Positions 48,301-61,588 are shown, counted from the first letter of the stretch. The stretch: DNA of 64,000 bases from Synchiropus splendidus (GCF_027744825.2 NC_071336.1:12153001-12217000), one strand, 5' to 3'. Notes: generated from the sequence alone by a model not told the origin. Translations and numbers: made by a program.

Positions 48301-51300
48301 GCTGTCATAAAGCTGGTGACGTGCTGACAGGTGGGAGCAGGGACGAAGAGCCGGGAAACTGAGGATCTATGGGGTGACGGTGTTAAAGGTGATATGTTGA
48401 TGTTAAAATGGTCATTTTTAGTAACGGGCAGATGAGATTTCATGAATGTCCTGATGTTCACATCCCACTAGATGGCACTCTATACCCTTTGAGCAAGTGC
48501 TTTAATGAAACGCTCGCTCAATTTAAAGTGCGCCACCTTCTGTACTGAGCACTGAAGATTAGGAGACTGTTTCAGTTTTGTGTTGAGAGTCATTTAAATA
48601 TCAATTAAAAGGTGTCACCTCGCTCACCAAATGACATATTCCGTTGTGATGTTCTGTGGCAACTGTGGATAAATAAAAATCAATATTCCTTTTTTAAATG
48701 TACAAAGTCCATCTGGGAGTGACTGGGTGAACGAAACTGCTGCCTCTCAAGACTGTGGATTAATGGCAGCCAAAGACAGGGACGCATCCTGAGACTGGGA
48801 CTGTCGTAGCGCCAACATGTCCACCCGAGCATACACTTCCATAATCACTGTACTTTGTTCTTGACATTGACACAGCGTACCATGAAAGAAGAGAGCGGCT
48901 GAATAAACATGTGACAGTCCGCTCCACTGAACCTTTGCAAAAGTCTCGTGGCATCAATATACTGTCACTCCAGAAAATAATTAAGGCAACAGGTATGTGC
49001 GGGAACAAAAGAAACCGTGACTCAGCAAGTGGATTAGCCAACTTCTTACTCGTGGCGCTGCCTACGTGAGAATGCATTCACCAGCCCACCCCCCATGCAA
49101 ACACACACACACACACCATGGGATGGTGGAATTTGCAGTCCAGGCTCACGGCCAAACTAAAGTTCAATACTAGGTATATCAACAACACACTTCACTGACC
49201 AGACTTCCGATAAAAACTCTCGTGACACACTCGTGGCATTTGTCACGTCAATATACATATTACATATACTTTAATGCAGCAATATCACAAGTGAGCTCAT
49301 GGCAACTTCATGATGTGAAAACATTTGTCATAGGAGTTAAAAACCATTTTTGTTTTGTTGAAAATCCTGTGAATGATGCTCAAATAAATGACTAAATAAC
49401 CCAGAGACATCTAGGAAGAAACTCTCGCAGTCATTGTATGGTCGACTGAATATCAGTGAGCATAATGATTCTCATTAGTATCAGCCAATATTTGCATTAA
49501 AATAGCCAACAAGTGCAACCATATCAGTATTATGTCAGAGCATTAATATGACAATGCATCGTCAGTTAGTCAGGGTTACTTTTGTTCTTCTCTTGGTTTG
49601 ATGTCTGACGGTTTATTTCCTGTTTTATTTTGGTGAGTTTGGCCAGTCTTCCTGCGAGGACCGTGTCTGTCTCATCTGGTCAAGTCATTGGCATGCCCTC
49701 GTCTTCTTGTCATGTTAAGCCAAGTCAAGAAACCGGGTCGGGAAGTGAAGTGAAGTCTTCATGTTAAGTCAAGTGACCATCTAGTTGAGTCCCTGTCAAG
49801 TCTCATCACATCTAGTCATCGTCTTGTCAAGGTAAGTCTAGTCTTGTTTCGTCAAGTCATCGTCAAGTCTTTTCAACGTCTAGTCAGCTCTCCTCTGGCC
49901 AAGTCTTGTCCTTGCCCCCCCTTTTGTGGCGCCCCTCATAGTTTTTGCTTAGGATTCAGCCATGGTTTTAGCTCTGTTTCTGCTTTTGAGTCCAAACCTG
50001 GACAGACCTCATGACATAATGCATGGCTATCGCGGCCATCCTGGTGAGTATCCATGATTCCTCGCAAACTTTCCATAGGAAATCATTCTGAGATGTTATA
50101 ACAGCAGAATGACTCAACACAATTAGGTGTTGGGACTGTGGTGTGACAGCGCTTCCTGTTGGTCTTTGATATCATCCTGCAGGTTTCCTGCTGATGTCAG
50201 AAGCTGCAGATTCAGCTTCCACTTCCAGACTGCTCCGTCATGCTCATCAGTGTCTGAGTGGTTCGAAAAAATACTCCTCATCAGGAGAGTGTGTGGGAAT
50301 CCAAACGTAGCCGAGTTCCCACATGGAGATCCTTAGCCTGTTTTAGTGTCTACTGTAGTACATAAATAAGAAAAAAGAATCAGTAAAAAAAGAAAGAAAA
50401 ACGACTACTTTGCCAATTGATGGAAATGAACCGGAGGTACTTGTTGTCAACCGTACTTGAGGCTGACCTAAATATTATTTCTATGATCAGTTCAGCTTGT
50501 GCTTTTACAATGCGGCAGCAGAGTAACCTCTGATGAAAAGTTCAGGGTCTAACTCAATCACGGATTTGCTTCTGCAAGAATGTACACGATGATCATTTCA
50601 ACAATTCAGTTATGGAACCTTTGACGCTACTGCTATGAGCTGGTGGCCTGTTGAGAAAGCACTGCGCATCAGAATGTTTAGCCACAGCAGCAAAATACAG
50701 TATATGGACAGCGTTCATGGCATGAATAGGGCTGCTGAATCTCAATAAGAGCAATGGTTTTAGGACTGTGCAGCAGCCACATAGCTAACTTGTTTTTATT
50801 TACATATTCATTTTTTGGGGCCGTAACAATGTGACAAGCAATTGGCAAGATATCACCGAGAAACAGAAAGAGAAAGAGGGTCCCGGTATATTCATTTTCA
50901 GTCACTCTTCAATGATACACTGCACCATACGATAAATATTGACCGACCGATATTGACCTGAATATATGTTGTTAACTGAGTGTAGGTTCTGTTAGAGCAG
51001 GGCCAGTTAACTGTATCATGTAAGAGGCCAAAATTTGAAATACTGACCAAATAGGGGGCCAGACAGGATCCATACTTATTAGGCAGTCCAAAACAAAAAG
51101 AGTCAAGGCACTGGCGGATCTCGAGTTTGGCACATGGGAGCTACAGCGTTAAATAGCAGCACACTGACTTAAACCACCGGTTTTATTTGGCTGGTAATGT
51201 ATGTAATTTTCAGACATATCCCGGTAGAGAATTGCCAGAGAAGCTCGACATGAATAATATTGGAATGGTCTGGTCACTAGTTGCAGGTGGCACCCAGCCA

Positions 51301-52416
51301 AGCAAGAGTTGTTTGAATTGAGAGCATAAACAGGGTCAGTGGACAGGATGTATAAGGAGGCCATGCTCTGACTGCAGATTTACATCAACACAGGTTGATA
51401 CTGGGCCCTGAAATGCATTTGACAATGTCCCTGTGTCAGTGTTTTAACCTGTGATCCTCACCACATATTACTATGTTCTTTATTATGATGATCTTCCCTG
51501 CCACTGACAAAGCTCTTTGCTTATTTTAAAAGAGTCACTGATTCGGTTTCATGCGTTTACCATGAGGAAATGCTTGAGCGAAAAGACAACCGGCCGCAGT
51601 GTCCCTCCTTCTCGGGGCGCCTTGTGATTTCTTTTAATTTAGTGCAAGCACTTAGCCTGAGGACATACTCATTCCAGAAGTGTGCAGATCTGACGGGGCA
51701 GCAGATTTGAGGCAAGTGGATTTGTACAACAGAATGAAGCTCAAAGCCGCCGCGGCTTCAGGAGACCATCATGTCCATCATTTCTGGATGAATAATACCC
51801 CTGCAGTATAAATATAAATGTGACAGCTATTTACAGACACATTAAAATACTTGTGCAAAGTACTTTAAATGACTGTAAAATGATTACATTTGCCCTTTAT
51901 AGCTTGTTTTAAATTGGCTTACGAGACTGAAAAGTCAGGGAGCGTTACTCAGCATATTCCAGAGCCGAGCAGACATGAGGATCAAGTATCAGCAAAAAGC
52001 TGTCGGCGTAAGTGAATGCATCACCAACAGAGATGACATTTGGTGGCAACATCACACGGTAAGAATGTCATAATAAAAGCGACTCGAGACGGTCTTACCT
52101 CTACCAGTGTTCTGCAACATTCGCAAACAGACGGCGCATCTTTAAAAAACATGGTGAGGAAGTCAACAGCACACGCACCCTCGGAGATCCTGCTTGTAAC
52201 GGACACACACACACGCACCCACGCGCCGAGCTCCTGGTTCGGGTCTGGATCAGTACCCGCAGATAAGTGAGGCTCCGCGCGCGCCTCCCGGCCAGCAGCA
52301 GCGCCAGGACGCGCCCATTCACGCTGGGATTAAACACCAGCACCCGCCCTCGGGCGCGCGCCCACCGTCACGCACGCATCAGACCGGCTCAGCGGCGACT
52401 CACTGGGGGAGTCCAT
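42335..52416 (-). CDS. EPO: Erythropoietin
   Basis: Model: complement(join(42335..42499, 42577..42741, 43438..43524, 43611..43741, 52404..52416)), 186 aa. Exons 2-5 have clean acceptors and donors (CTGCAG|GA, ATG|GTACGT, CTGCAG|AAG, AAG|GTAAGA, TTCCAG|GCC, CAG|GTCAGC, TTCAG|GAC), and the joins keep frame. The product has a hydrophobic signal peptide, then PLRPICDLRVLNGFIKEARD (helix A). A SCREEC segment, the helix B-C region GLWLLQRALTLLRTS and the helix D receptor-contact segment VHVNFLRGKLRLL follow. Four cysteines match the pattern of vertebrate EPO. Exon 1 (13 nt, MDSP plus one base) is inferred from a strong donor A|GTGAGT, matching phase 1 (split Arg codon) and a CpG-rich setting; its distance of 8.7 kb is unusual. 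EPO is the secreted cytokine that drives red-cell production through EPOR. Its neighbour POP7 supports orthology. No N-X-S/T sequon is present. Confidence 0.92.
42524..42542 (+). promoter_or_regulatory. Candidate hypoxia response element in EPO intron 4
   Basis: ACGTG (42,524-42,528) is followed nine bases later by CACAG (42,538-42,542). The mammalian EPO enhancer pairs an HIF core RCGTG with a nearby CACAG. The spacing is close to, but not identical with, the classic one, and intron 4 is not the known enhancer position. Confidence 0.25.
47395..47575. repeat. hAT-like MITE family, copy B
   Basis: Shares GAGCCCACTAGATGGCACTCT, ACATCATTTTTAAACCAAGAGCA and GAGGACACTGTTTCATGAAGCCTCAT with the other copies. 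It ends GCACATCACTA, the complement of a TAGTGATG-type terminus. Confidence 0.6.
48440..48590. repeat. hAT-like MITE family, copy C
   Basis: CCCACTAGATGGCACTCTATACCC and GATTAGGAGACTGTTTCAG match copies A and B. Truncated. Confidence 0.5.
49670..49905. repeat. AAGTC/GTCAAGTC-rich degenerate repeat
   Basis: Repeated GTCAAGTC, TAGTC, AAGTGAAGTGAAGTC and CATCGTC words over about 235 bases. It is followed by GTGGCGCCCCTCATAGTTTTTGC, a phrase seen in fish LTR-type repeats. Probably a decayed LTR rather than a functional tandem array. Confidence 0.5.
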
Positions 52417-52510
52417 GGCGACAACTGGACCCTCATCCGGTCCCGGGGTTCGGCTCCATGACTGCGGATCATCCACAGGAACTGGGGCCCAGCCGCGGGG
52501 GTCTTTTATC
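52185..52510 (-). promoter_or_regulatory. EPO: CpG-rich block around EPO exon 1
   Basis: Dense CG dinucleotides (GCGCGCGCC, GGGCGCGCGCCC, GCACGCACGC) contrast sharply with the AT-rich surroundings. The candidate EPO start codon (52,416) and its A|GTGAGT donor lie inside it. Because the block spans and continues downstream of the start in EPO orientation, it could include a bidirectional promoter. TATA or start-site elements were not assigned. Confidence 0.55.
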
Positions 52511-52869
52511 AGCCCTGGAGGTGTTTCTCTCCCAAAGTGTTCCATTTTCTTTAATGTTGCATTGTTTCCGAACAAACACACTCAGACACACAAACAAAAC
52601 ACACGCAGACACTAAAAACAAAGAATGGAGACTTCCATCTATTGTTCTGACGACAAACAAATCGGATCATCATGGGGCGCTAAGTTGTTTGAGCACTGTT
52701 AACGAAATAATGCGGTTAATGTTATTATTTTTCACGGATCAGACAAGTGAGTGTCATGGATCTGCTCTCAAAATATTTGCTGGCAAAGGGACGGGGCCAG
52801 TCTCTGAGTCATGTGTACTGCTCATTACTCCAGTGACATTTAGAATGAGGCCAGTGAGGCTGCAAATTC

Positions 52870-52875
52870 CACGTA
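52870..52875 (-). promoter_or_regulatory. TACGTG hypoxia-response core upstream of EPO
   Basis: Minus-strand TACGTG lies about 455 bases upstream of the EPO start codon and is the same hexamer as the HIF core of mammalian EPO enhancers. A CACTGG rather than a CACAG follows. A single hexamer is weak evidence. Confidence 0.2.
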
Positions 52876-53019
52876 TATGAAGTTCACTGGTGAACATTGA
52901 GCGTATCGACATTATCTTCATAACAGGGAGGAGGTGAGTTCATCAAGTTCACCGTCGTGAGAGTCGCAGTAGGACTACGTCCCTTCGTGTCCAGTAAGAT
53001 GATGGCGGGACAGACGGGG

Positions 53020-53265
53020 TTAGGGAAGGGTGTCCTAGGAGGATGATGTTTGCTGATGACATGGTGAGCTGTGATGAAAATAAGGCAGAATGAAATAGAA
53101 GTAAGACATTATAGGTGTGTGAATGAGAGTGTGGTGGGAGGACCAGTAGAGGCAGTGGAAACACTTGAGCTTCAGTCGTGCAGAGTGATGGGAAGGGAAC
53201 AAGGTGGAGAAGAGAGTGCAGCCACGGTGGATTGGATGGAGACAACAGTCAAAGGTGATCCGTGA
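53020..53265 (+). mobile_element. RTE-type LINE fragment, degraded
   Basis: A plus-strand frame reads MMFADDMVSC, then, in a shifted frame, CVNESVVGGPVEAVETLELQ and a GREQGGEESAATVDWMET stretch. This is the order seen after the reverse-transcriptase active site in fish RTE LINEs. Stops and shifts show it is dead. Only the end of the RT domain remains. Confidence 0.6.
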
Positions 53266-56200
53266 CATCAATGTTTTATTGGGAAAACAATTCAAAGCAT
53301 TTGTACTCAATGGCCAGTATAGCTGAGGAAGAATTGGAAATACTATAACACACTGCTGTAGTGTCCTCTAACATCCTGTTGGGTGGAAGAAATGATCCGT
53401 GATGGATGAGCGGCAGCTACAGTAGTGGTAGCGTTGACAGTAGTGAGACCTGCCATGATGCACGTACACACCACCATACCAAACCTGTAGTCCATGCCTC
53501 CTCAGGTCCTCCTTTGTTGACCATCAAGCGTTACCTTTTCTTTCTCTCAAACGTCGGGAGATCAGTTTGTTGTCTCTATCAGTCACAAAGTGGGCGACGA
53601 TTGGTATTGAGGGTCTCTGTTTGTTTTGACGCAGCAATGTCACGCAAGAAGAGTGACACTGAATCACATTTAGCTGCAACGTTTACAAAGAACATAGATT
53701 CCGAATGAGAATATCCTGTTGCAAAGTGCAAGCAGGTCTTTCAACAGGAGAACCAGGGACAAGCAAATTGCTTACACCTGTCTATCCACACAATAAATGG
53801 GGAACAAGTGTCTTTATCATGAACTGCCTTTATCAGTGAGCCACGCACTGGAGCATACATTGTGACATCCACTGATGGAGCAATCTCCATGCAAGATCCT
53901 ACGTGCCCATATGAGTGGTGACTTCACTCCATGCATACAACTGTGTTTGGCAGATTTCTGTTATGTAACCTGCAGCGGACGGTTAATCGTTCAGAACCAT
54001 CCACTGTGAAAATAGGTTCTAACAATAACTGAAAACCAAATGAATCCACTGTATGAGCGTCATTGTAATTTCAACTTTAGCAAAGTTTCTAAATGACTCT
54101 GTAAGTGTCTCAAATCAAAAGTGACACAGGCTGAAACCATCACAAATCACTCTTCACCAAGGACAGAGCTAATTTTGAACAAAATAATCAGCTACAGGCC
54201 GACCCGGGTCACTTCCTGAGATTGGAGCACGGACCCCTGCAAACCCTGAGTTCATCCAGGGCAGGATTATTTCAGTAGTTTTGGATGGAAAACCTGGAGG
54301 TATGCCAGTAAGAATAGCATACATTTATCATTCAGTTATTCATCCCGTAGATCAATATTCAGCAGCAGTAGACATCCAGTGTCACTGACTTCTTTGAGGA
54401 ACATCTGTCCTCCATTGCACCATCAGCATGTAAATGACCCCAAGTGGACCTCTCACAGACTCATGGAGCCGCGATGGAGGAAATGCATAGAGGTTTCCTG
54501 GAAGTCTGCCGATCCCCTAGAAGGAGGGGCGAAGCGCAGTATGCAACTTTACATCAGAGGCTGACGTACACTTTCAGGAGGCAGGCGATTTTACACCGTG
54601 ACTGTTTCACTGCCATGTGGCTGCTAATGGACTTTATTCATTATACATTACACAGGCTGAATGATGCTGCACATCATCTTATGTGCAGTTACAGTTGCGG
54701 GTGGAACCATTACACTTGTCTTGCTAATCCACACTGCTGGACACCTCTGTGACTTTGTTGCTTTTTTATGTAGCAATGTAGCAACAGAGGGAAGAACCAT
54801 GTGAGCTACAGGCATTTGCTCATAGTATTGTTGTGACGTACCAATGTACGCTCTGATGCACTTGTGTCAAATTTAAGGGCAGAGGTCCTTAACCGGCCCA
54901 ACAGCTTTTTTGGTGCGATCCACAACCGACTTACATACCCAAACTTGACTTTAAAGTGCAGCAAAAACTCAAGTGCATGTGGCATCACAACCTACTGAGT
55001 TTATGATGCTGAAGCTTTGTTATTCCAGAGGCAGTTTTGAACATCCGGGAGTCTTTCATGTGGACTGTTTGTAGTTCACCTCCAGAATAAAGGGATGTAA
55101 ACGTGCTGTCGGATGTTTGTTGATTTCAGAGTTAGGAATGCCCTGGGGATTATAGTAAAGACGGAAAAGAATTGGCCGTGTACTTGTGTGGGAAAACGGT
55201 GAGGTGAGTAAAATTGAGTGGAGAAACGGGATGATGCGAATAAGTGATGAACTGACCAGGGCGACCACTCAAGAGCAAGGACACAAAGTTTTTATATACC
55301 AGAATGTTTCCCATTTTTGAGTCAATGTGCTGAACAGCTTCAACACTGTGAACACAATGCTGACATGCATAAATGATGTATTTTTTTTTTTTGTGCTGTC
55401 TAGTGTAGTGCTAGAATTTAATTTTAAATAAATGATTTGCATTTCTATCACCATGAGATGACTAGATTTGGCCCCTGGTCCTGTAGTTTGACACCGTGCT
55501 TATGGTAAATGACAATAATTTTGAAGTTAAGTTGGGGACAGAATGTCATGAATTGATCCTGATCATTCCCGTCCATAAAAAAATCTCTTTTTTAAAATAT
55601 TCTGTGAGTCATCGCTGCTGTTCCAGCTCCACCACTGCGGGAAAGACAATGTTGACTGACTGTGTTTACTTTGGTCTAAGCCAACAGCATAAGGGACAGG
55701 GAGACGAGGTACGTGCGGTGAGCCATGCTTCCATACTAGAGCATGGGACTGAGGTGGGAGGTCAGGGATGTGTGGGGGATGCGGGGGCAGGGCTGTCCAG
55801 TCACAGTGACTCCGATTCTTCCAACGTGCCTCGGGAAAACTCAGATAGTGAGGTGTGGCCAGGGAATGCAAGTAGGAATGGGTCAGAGAGAAAGTGCTCT
55901 GTTGGTATTTTTAGTTTGTATCGCCGCAGTCCTACACGTGGGCCTGCCGACAGCCTGCTCTGCTGCATGGCGCGACACAAGACAGGAAGTTGACATGAAA
56001 GAATTGGAGGACCTGACTGTGAGGGCCACCGGAGCCACGGCGATAGCCCAGACGAGTTCGGAAGTTATTGTTGCAGCTAGAAGGATAATGCGTCCTTTTT
56101 AGTCTGGCGAAGTCTATGTGCCCCACGAATGATGACCACGGTTTTGTCAGAAGACATGAGTCACACACAGTACTTTGAATTATATTGTTCATTTGGAATC

Positions 56201-59200
56201 CTTTTGATAAAAAGTTCAGGATCACAGGAGAGTCATTAATGCATTCTATTATTGATTGAAACAGGCATGTGACTCCCACCACCAAACTGCTAATGCGAGA
56301 CTTGTAGGAGAACTGTAGGTCACAAAAGTCTTGGGGTACTCACTTTGTTGACGCGAATACACAATAGTTTTCATCGATCAAAAGAGATCAAGGACGGCAC
56401 AAGACCAAGGGTAAAATCCCCAACAAATGCGACGACCTCTGATGTCAAGTATTCCTTTCTGCAAACTGCTGAAACTGCTACAAACACTATGCATATCACG
56501 GGAGTGGAAAAGGAAGGGTGTCCAAAGACTGAGCCCTGTGGAACTACAAATACGAGGAACAAACATCAGTTCTTTGTGTTTTTTTGTTGAGAATTATTAC
56601 CCATTAAATCACTGCAAGAGGAATCATACAAATATGAGGGATCTGTTCCACTGGTAAATAAGCAAAGCATTCAGTTGATCACAGGTTCAAAGTTCAGCAG
56701 TGATACCTGTTTTTGCTTTACATGTTTCTGAGTAGATCACTACTACTACTTACTACTGTCGAGCGTTACTATTTGCAGAGGCAAAACACTGAGGCTCAGA
56801 GGATTGAGCGGACGATGCAGCTACAGGACCTCATTCCTTCAGCAGCCTTTTGCAGCAAACACACTGAGCATTACAGCTCATGTTGACAACCACACATACA
56901 AAATCAAAACACTTTCAAATACTGAACTTTGATGCCAGCCTTCTGTGACTCTCTTCACTGGAGCGGCTGTTGCTGAAGTGAATGCTGTGATTTCGTCATG
57001 TACTAAAACACCAATAAACTCTTGTTCGATGAATAAAACTGCCGACTTTTCTGTGTCCATGAAATGGAGGAGGACAAACATATGAAATGAGGTAGGAAGA
57101 GAGTGTCTGAACTCATAGACAATGACATCATTTAGTGTCTCAGTGTAGAGTTTGTGTGGTGTCACATGGTTTCACCGTTACACTTACTACATGTTGAAAT
57201 GCAGCAAAAAAGTGACTGTTTATGTCTCTCTTTTAGGTACGTTTATGCTGCTTAAAATGCTTCTGTGACTGACACTTGTGATCTGTTGAAACCGGAAAGG
57301 ACTCATGGCGTTGTTTTGTTGAGTGTTTTGAGCAAGGCGGCTATTTTGGAAACATAAAGATGTTATAACTTCGACAAAAAAAACTTTAGTTTTACTGTAG
57401 TTGAAAACACTGGACCAAGTTTTACTGGGCTTGAGCATGTTTCATGACTGTAAGAACCTTTAGGAGAACTTGGATATAATGAGGGTAATTGTGTGACTCA
57501 CCAACTTGTCAACCTTTAAATCCAGATTTGTCAGCGGCAATGTTAACACTAATCTGTTCCGACTGCTTGGAATCAAGTGTGCTTGTCAGTCACCTCTGCA
57601 CAAGGTGTCTCATGGGTCTGGTACCCTGGTGCTGCCAACAGTCCATGTGTGGTCTTGCAGCTCTTATCACTTGTCACTTCCACATCAGCTCCTGGCTGCT
57701 TTTACCCAGACGCGACTCCCTTGACAGCTGATGCCTTCTCATTCAATATCTGACCTCCATTTTTATTTTGACCCTTTCATATAGTTGGTCATTTCTCTGG
57801 CCATTCTTTTTCCATCCACTGCAAATTCAACTGTAAGGTCCCAAATAGACAAAAGGCAGTTTGTTGACTTGTAATGATAATCTGATTACTGCAGATGCTG
57901 CTGTAGGAGAATAAGTCGAGCATTCTTTAGGGCTCAACAGGCCCGTGCCTCGAGCCGTCTGGTTTGACCCTGAATTTTACATTTTAAAAGAGGCATAATG
58001 GCCAGCAGCAACAATGACAATTATGACACTCACTTAGTTCAGATTTCCTCCAGACAAACCCATTGAAGGGTTGGAACACATTCCATGGGGGAAGCCTTGA
58101 CCTCGCTAAAGTCTTAGTCTAAAATGTCGACATCGTACAAAGAAGTGGCTCATTGCTCATGAGTGGAAGGTCTGCGTCGGGATAAACTTTGCTTTCACTG
58201 CAGTTCAGCCAGATAAGAGGGGGCTGGCTGGTTTGGTGCCTTGCTTTGTTGGCTGTCCAACAATCCACCTGTGTGTCAATGCTAACCATGTGTTACAGCG
58301 TGGACTCTCCATCCCAGGTTCCAGTCAGCCTGTCGTGACGTGTCCCTTCCAGTGATAGTGTCTCGAGCTGCAGACAGACGTCAGCACGCAGGCTGTGTTT
58401 GTCAGCCAAGTATGCTGCTCCATTGTCCCTTAGGTCTTTTGTATCCCGGCACGTTTGTTTTGAAGATGAGATACACAGGCCTTTCCTCATCAACCCTCCG
58501 AACGTGTTCATCAAAATGAGGGTTGCAAACAGTCTTTATTATTAGATCCTAAATGTGGAGACAAGAAAATGTGTGGGGGCCAAGTTTTATACCTGGAAAT
58601 CTTTGACGCATGTCAGTGAAAATCGGAGAATTCTTATTGTAAAACGGGAGACTGAACGAGAACACAATATCAATTAGGTTGTTCTAAAGTTCAAAATATA
58701 ATATCTTTTCTAGCTCAGTGTTATGTTATGTTATGTAGAATGAGCTAATGTGACGTAAGTCAAGTTTTTTTCTTAAAAATAAAGCTACAGTGTGTGCTGA
58801 ATATTGACATGTTTGAATGTGAAACTGGCACTGCAGCCCTGGAATTTCTTTTCCACAGTCACATTTAGCAAGGTCTAACTCAGGACTTGCGTGGTTTAGT
58901 TTGGAACCCACCTTCAGTCCTACATGACAAACGGTGACCAATAAATAAACAAACAGATGAATTAATAAATAATGAAGTGTGTCTGCTGAAGCAGGCAGCA
59001 CCAGAATGACAATCAACTGAATACAGTACCCTGATACTTGAGTGATGAAACGTTGAGGATCTAGTTAAATACCCCTGTGCCCCAATTGAGTTCTGACCTC
59101 CAGACTGGTTGAAGAAACAAGCTTGCACATTAAAGTAGAGTTTGGTGTCTTGAGTGAAGTTCGAGGAAGGAAATGAGAAGAAGATTGTCTATGAGACACC

Positions 59201-60029
59201 TGCAACAATGAGGAAGTCCATCATCTCCACTAGAGAGCTGTTACTTCAGATGATCTGTATCGAGGATGAGACACGGAGTCTGGATGTGCTGATGCAGTGG
59301 GTTACACTACATAGACAAGCAAGGGAGCAGGAAGCGGGGCCCTCACTCTTGCTCCCAGGAACACAGGTTCCCCCTGCCTGTACGCTGAGGAAGAACTGCA
59401 AGACAGAGATAGTCCTCTGGAGAACGATCCAGACATCGTCTCAAGATGTCTGGATCGCATGCGTATAGATTTGGAAGTGAAACAGATGGGGGTTTCACCA
59501 GTCATGACAGTCAGACCACCTGCCTGTAGAGTGGAGGTCACGGGCTGCCAGGTGGGTGGCAGCACTTCTCCTGTGGCCGTCTGCCTCCTCTAATGGCCAA
59601 AGTGTTTGAACTTGTGTGCGTGGCGTCTCTCTCTCTCATGCATTAAAACATTAGCTGAAGCAAAGTGCAACCAGATTTTCACTTAACTACAACTCCTCCG
59701 ATTTCATTAGCGGCTTGTTCAAATCTCCAATGTTCAACACGTTTGAACTTCCTGCCCGACTCTTTCACTACCGTTTAACTACCTAATGGAAGTGGAAGTC
59801 ACAAAACTGTACTTACTAAGCACGATTAGTCCCTGAGAATTTCCCCGCTGGGGTTGGACTGTCTGGTACGACTGTCCTGGGCCATTAAAGAGGAATACAT
59901 GAGGCTCTTTATGAACTATTTGCTTCAGTTATTTGTATTTGTTTCCTTTAAATGTATCCCACAAGAGTGTGACATTTGATTTGCTGATACTCATGTCGTG
60001 TGTACGTGGCGTGGCTGGTCGTGATGGGT
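53266..60029. other. Gene-poor stretch, no supported exon
   Basis: Many open frames of 60-165 codons were inspected (for example 55,496-55,993 plus and 59,154-59,468 plus). None shows a recognised domain or convincing splice framing. A T run lies at 55,381-55,392. This may be intronic or regulatory sequence of a gene outside the window. Confidence 0.4.
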
Positions 60030-60130
60030 GGATGAGGCATCATGAAACAGTATTGAATGGATGATGAAACAATGCCCTAATTTTCAGAGCCCACTAGATG
60101 GTACTCTGCGTGTAGAATATTTATTTTATT
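60030..60130. repeat. hAT-like MITE family, copy D
   Basis: GAGGCATCATGAAACAGTATTGAATGGATGATGAAACAATG and TTTTCAGAGCCCACTAGATGG match copies A-C. It is followed by a T run at 60,135-60,150. Confidence 0.55.
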
Positions 60131-60779
60131 TTATTTTTTTTTTTTTTTACCACAGTGTTTTCGAATAGTTATCGATTTTCCCCACAAATTTGGGATGCTA
60201 GAGTCTGCTTTCCTTCAGAAGGTTTCCAGGCTTGTTCAGCTGGGAGGAGACCAGAATGAGGAGTCAGCATGAGACCATCTTCATTCTCAAGGGAAGTCCA
60301 TCATGTCTCATGTGATGGCATTTCTAGTGAAGTGCCTTTCATATTTATTATCTTCTACATCTAATCTGATCCCAAATGCAAATGTTGAAAGAACAGAGCA
60401 GGCAACACGCCACAAGGTTCAACAACAAGGTTCGGAACACTAGGACTCCAAAATGCTCAGAAGTTTAAAGTCCAAAAATCAAATCACGCACCAAACCATG
60501 AATAAAACAGAACCAAGGACACAGAAGATCTGAAAGAACTAAAAAAACAAACAAACAAACATCCAGATGTCATGGGATGTCAAGTACAAAAGTTCAACCA
60601 AAACAGTTCAGGCAACACGGCAAAAGGTACTTTTACCAGAGGCTTTTACCAGAGGAGGAATCTTGCGCACAAGCCTGCGACCAGAGGGTAGAAGTAGCTG
60701 CTGCAGTTGATAGCAGATCAAAAACGGAAACAGAGGATAGCAAAGGGAAGTGGAGATCCAAAATAAAATCGAAATAAAA

Positions 60780-61025
60780 TAAACGGCTTATCCCTTTTCC
60801 CGCTTAGGCTGGAACCATTCACACACACACGCTCACACCTACGAACAACCTGCTGTACTCAACCTGCGGATGTTTTGGGACTGTAGGCGGACAACTACAG
60901 TGCCCGGAGTAAACCCACGCGCAGGCACTGGGCAACATACAAACTCCACACAGAAAGGACTGGAGCTGGAAATGAACCTGCAATCTGTTTGCTGTGAGGA
61001 AGGCAGCTTGCTGTGTTCCCACCAA
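60780..61025 (+). repeat. Common fish dispersed repeat
   Basis: GGCTTATCCCTTTTCCCGC, then TTCACACACACACGCTCACACC. These are followed by GTTTTGGGACTGTAGGCGG and AACATACAAACTCCACACAG. This series of phrases marks a very widespread repeat in fish genomes, often found next to LINE tails. Non-coding. Confidence 0.65.
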
Positions 61026-61588
61026 TCGTGTCACTTGTGTTTTTTGTGTTTATATATACAAGGACATGAATAAATATTTTCATCAAGCCATTTATATGTA
61101 AATGTAAGCTATCAAATCTATCGAGTTGTCTAGCGTCAGGAGAGTGAGGCAACTATTTATCTCCGACTCCGGATCTCAGAACAAAATGGAGCTCAGCATG
61201 TAGGCAGACTTCCAGTGGAATCTCTGACACAGCCTTTTTTTTTTTTTTAATGTCTTATCTCATTTCTCTGGACCAAGCAACAGCCATTAGTCGTTGTAGT
61301 TAGGAAATAAGTTTGAAAAACTTGACGACCCAGACTCCGTGGCGCTGCCTGATTAAATTAAGAACATAAATGGACCTCGATGAGGCGACACGCCTGTGAC
61401 CAGACTGTCGATCACATGACCTGACAAATGAAGGAATGAAATCGTGACGACTAGGACATCTGACAGGTGGACACCAACTATAATTCTGGTGATCAATAAA
61501 CATTTTACAGCGTGACTTTTTAAAGGGGCTATTGCTTAAAGTGAAACTGAAAGAAAATCACTCTTTAGTGGAATTCATTTATTTATTT

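Larger units (their letters stand above)
43742..52403 (-). other. EPO: Presumed 8.7-kb intron 1 of EPO
   Basis: No protein-coding exon is supported. It contains two hAT-like MITE copies (near 47,400 and 48,460), an AAGTC-rich tract (49,670-49,905) and a short CA repeat (49,100-49,116). Many small frames on both strands lack protein-like character. If exon 1 is misplaced, part of this is simply intergenic. Confidence 0.5.

Noticed and set aside
55496..55993. 165-codon plus-strand frame
   Set aside because: No recognisable domain, odd composition and no splice context. Length alone is not persuasive.
56371..56562. Minus-strand VPQGSVFG phrase suggesting reverse transcriptase
   Set aside because: Only one short motif matches; the flanks do not continue as reverse transcriptase in any frame, so it may be chance.
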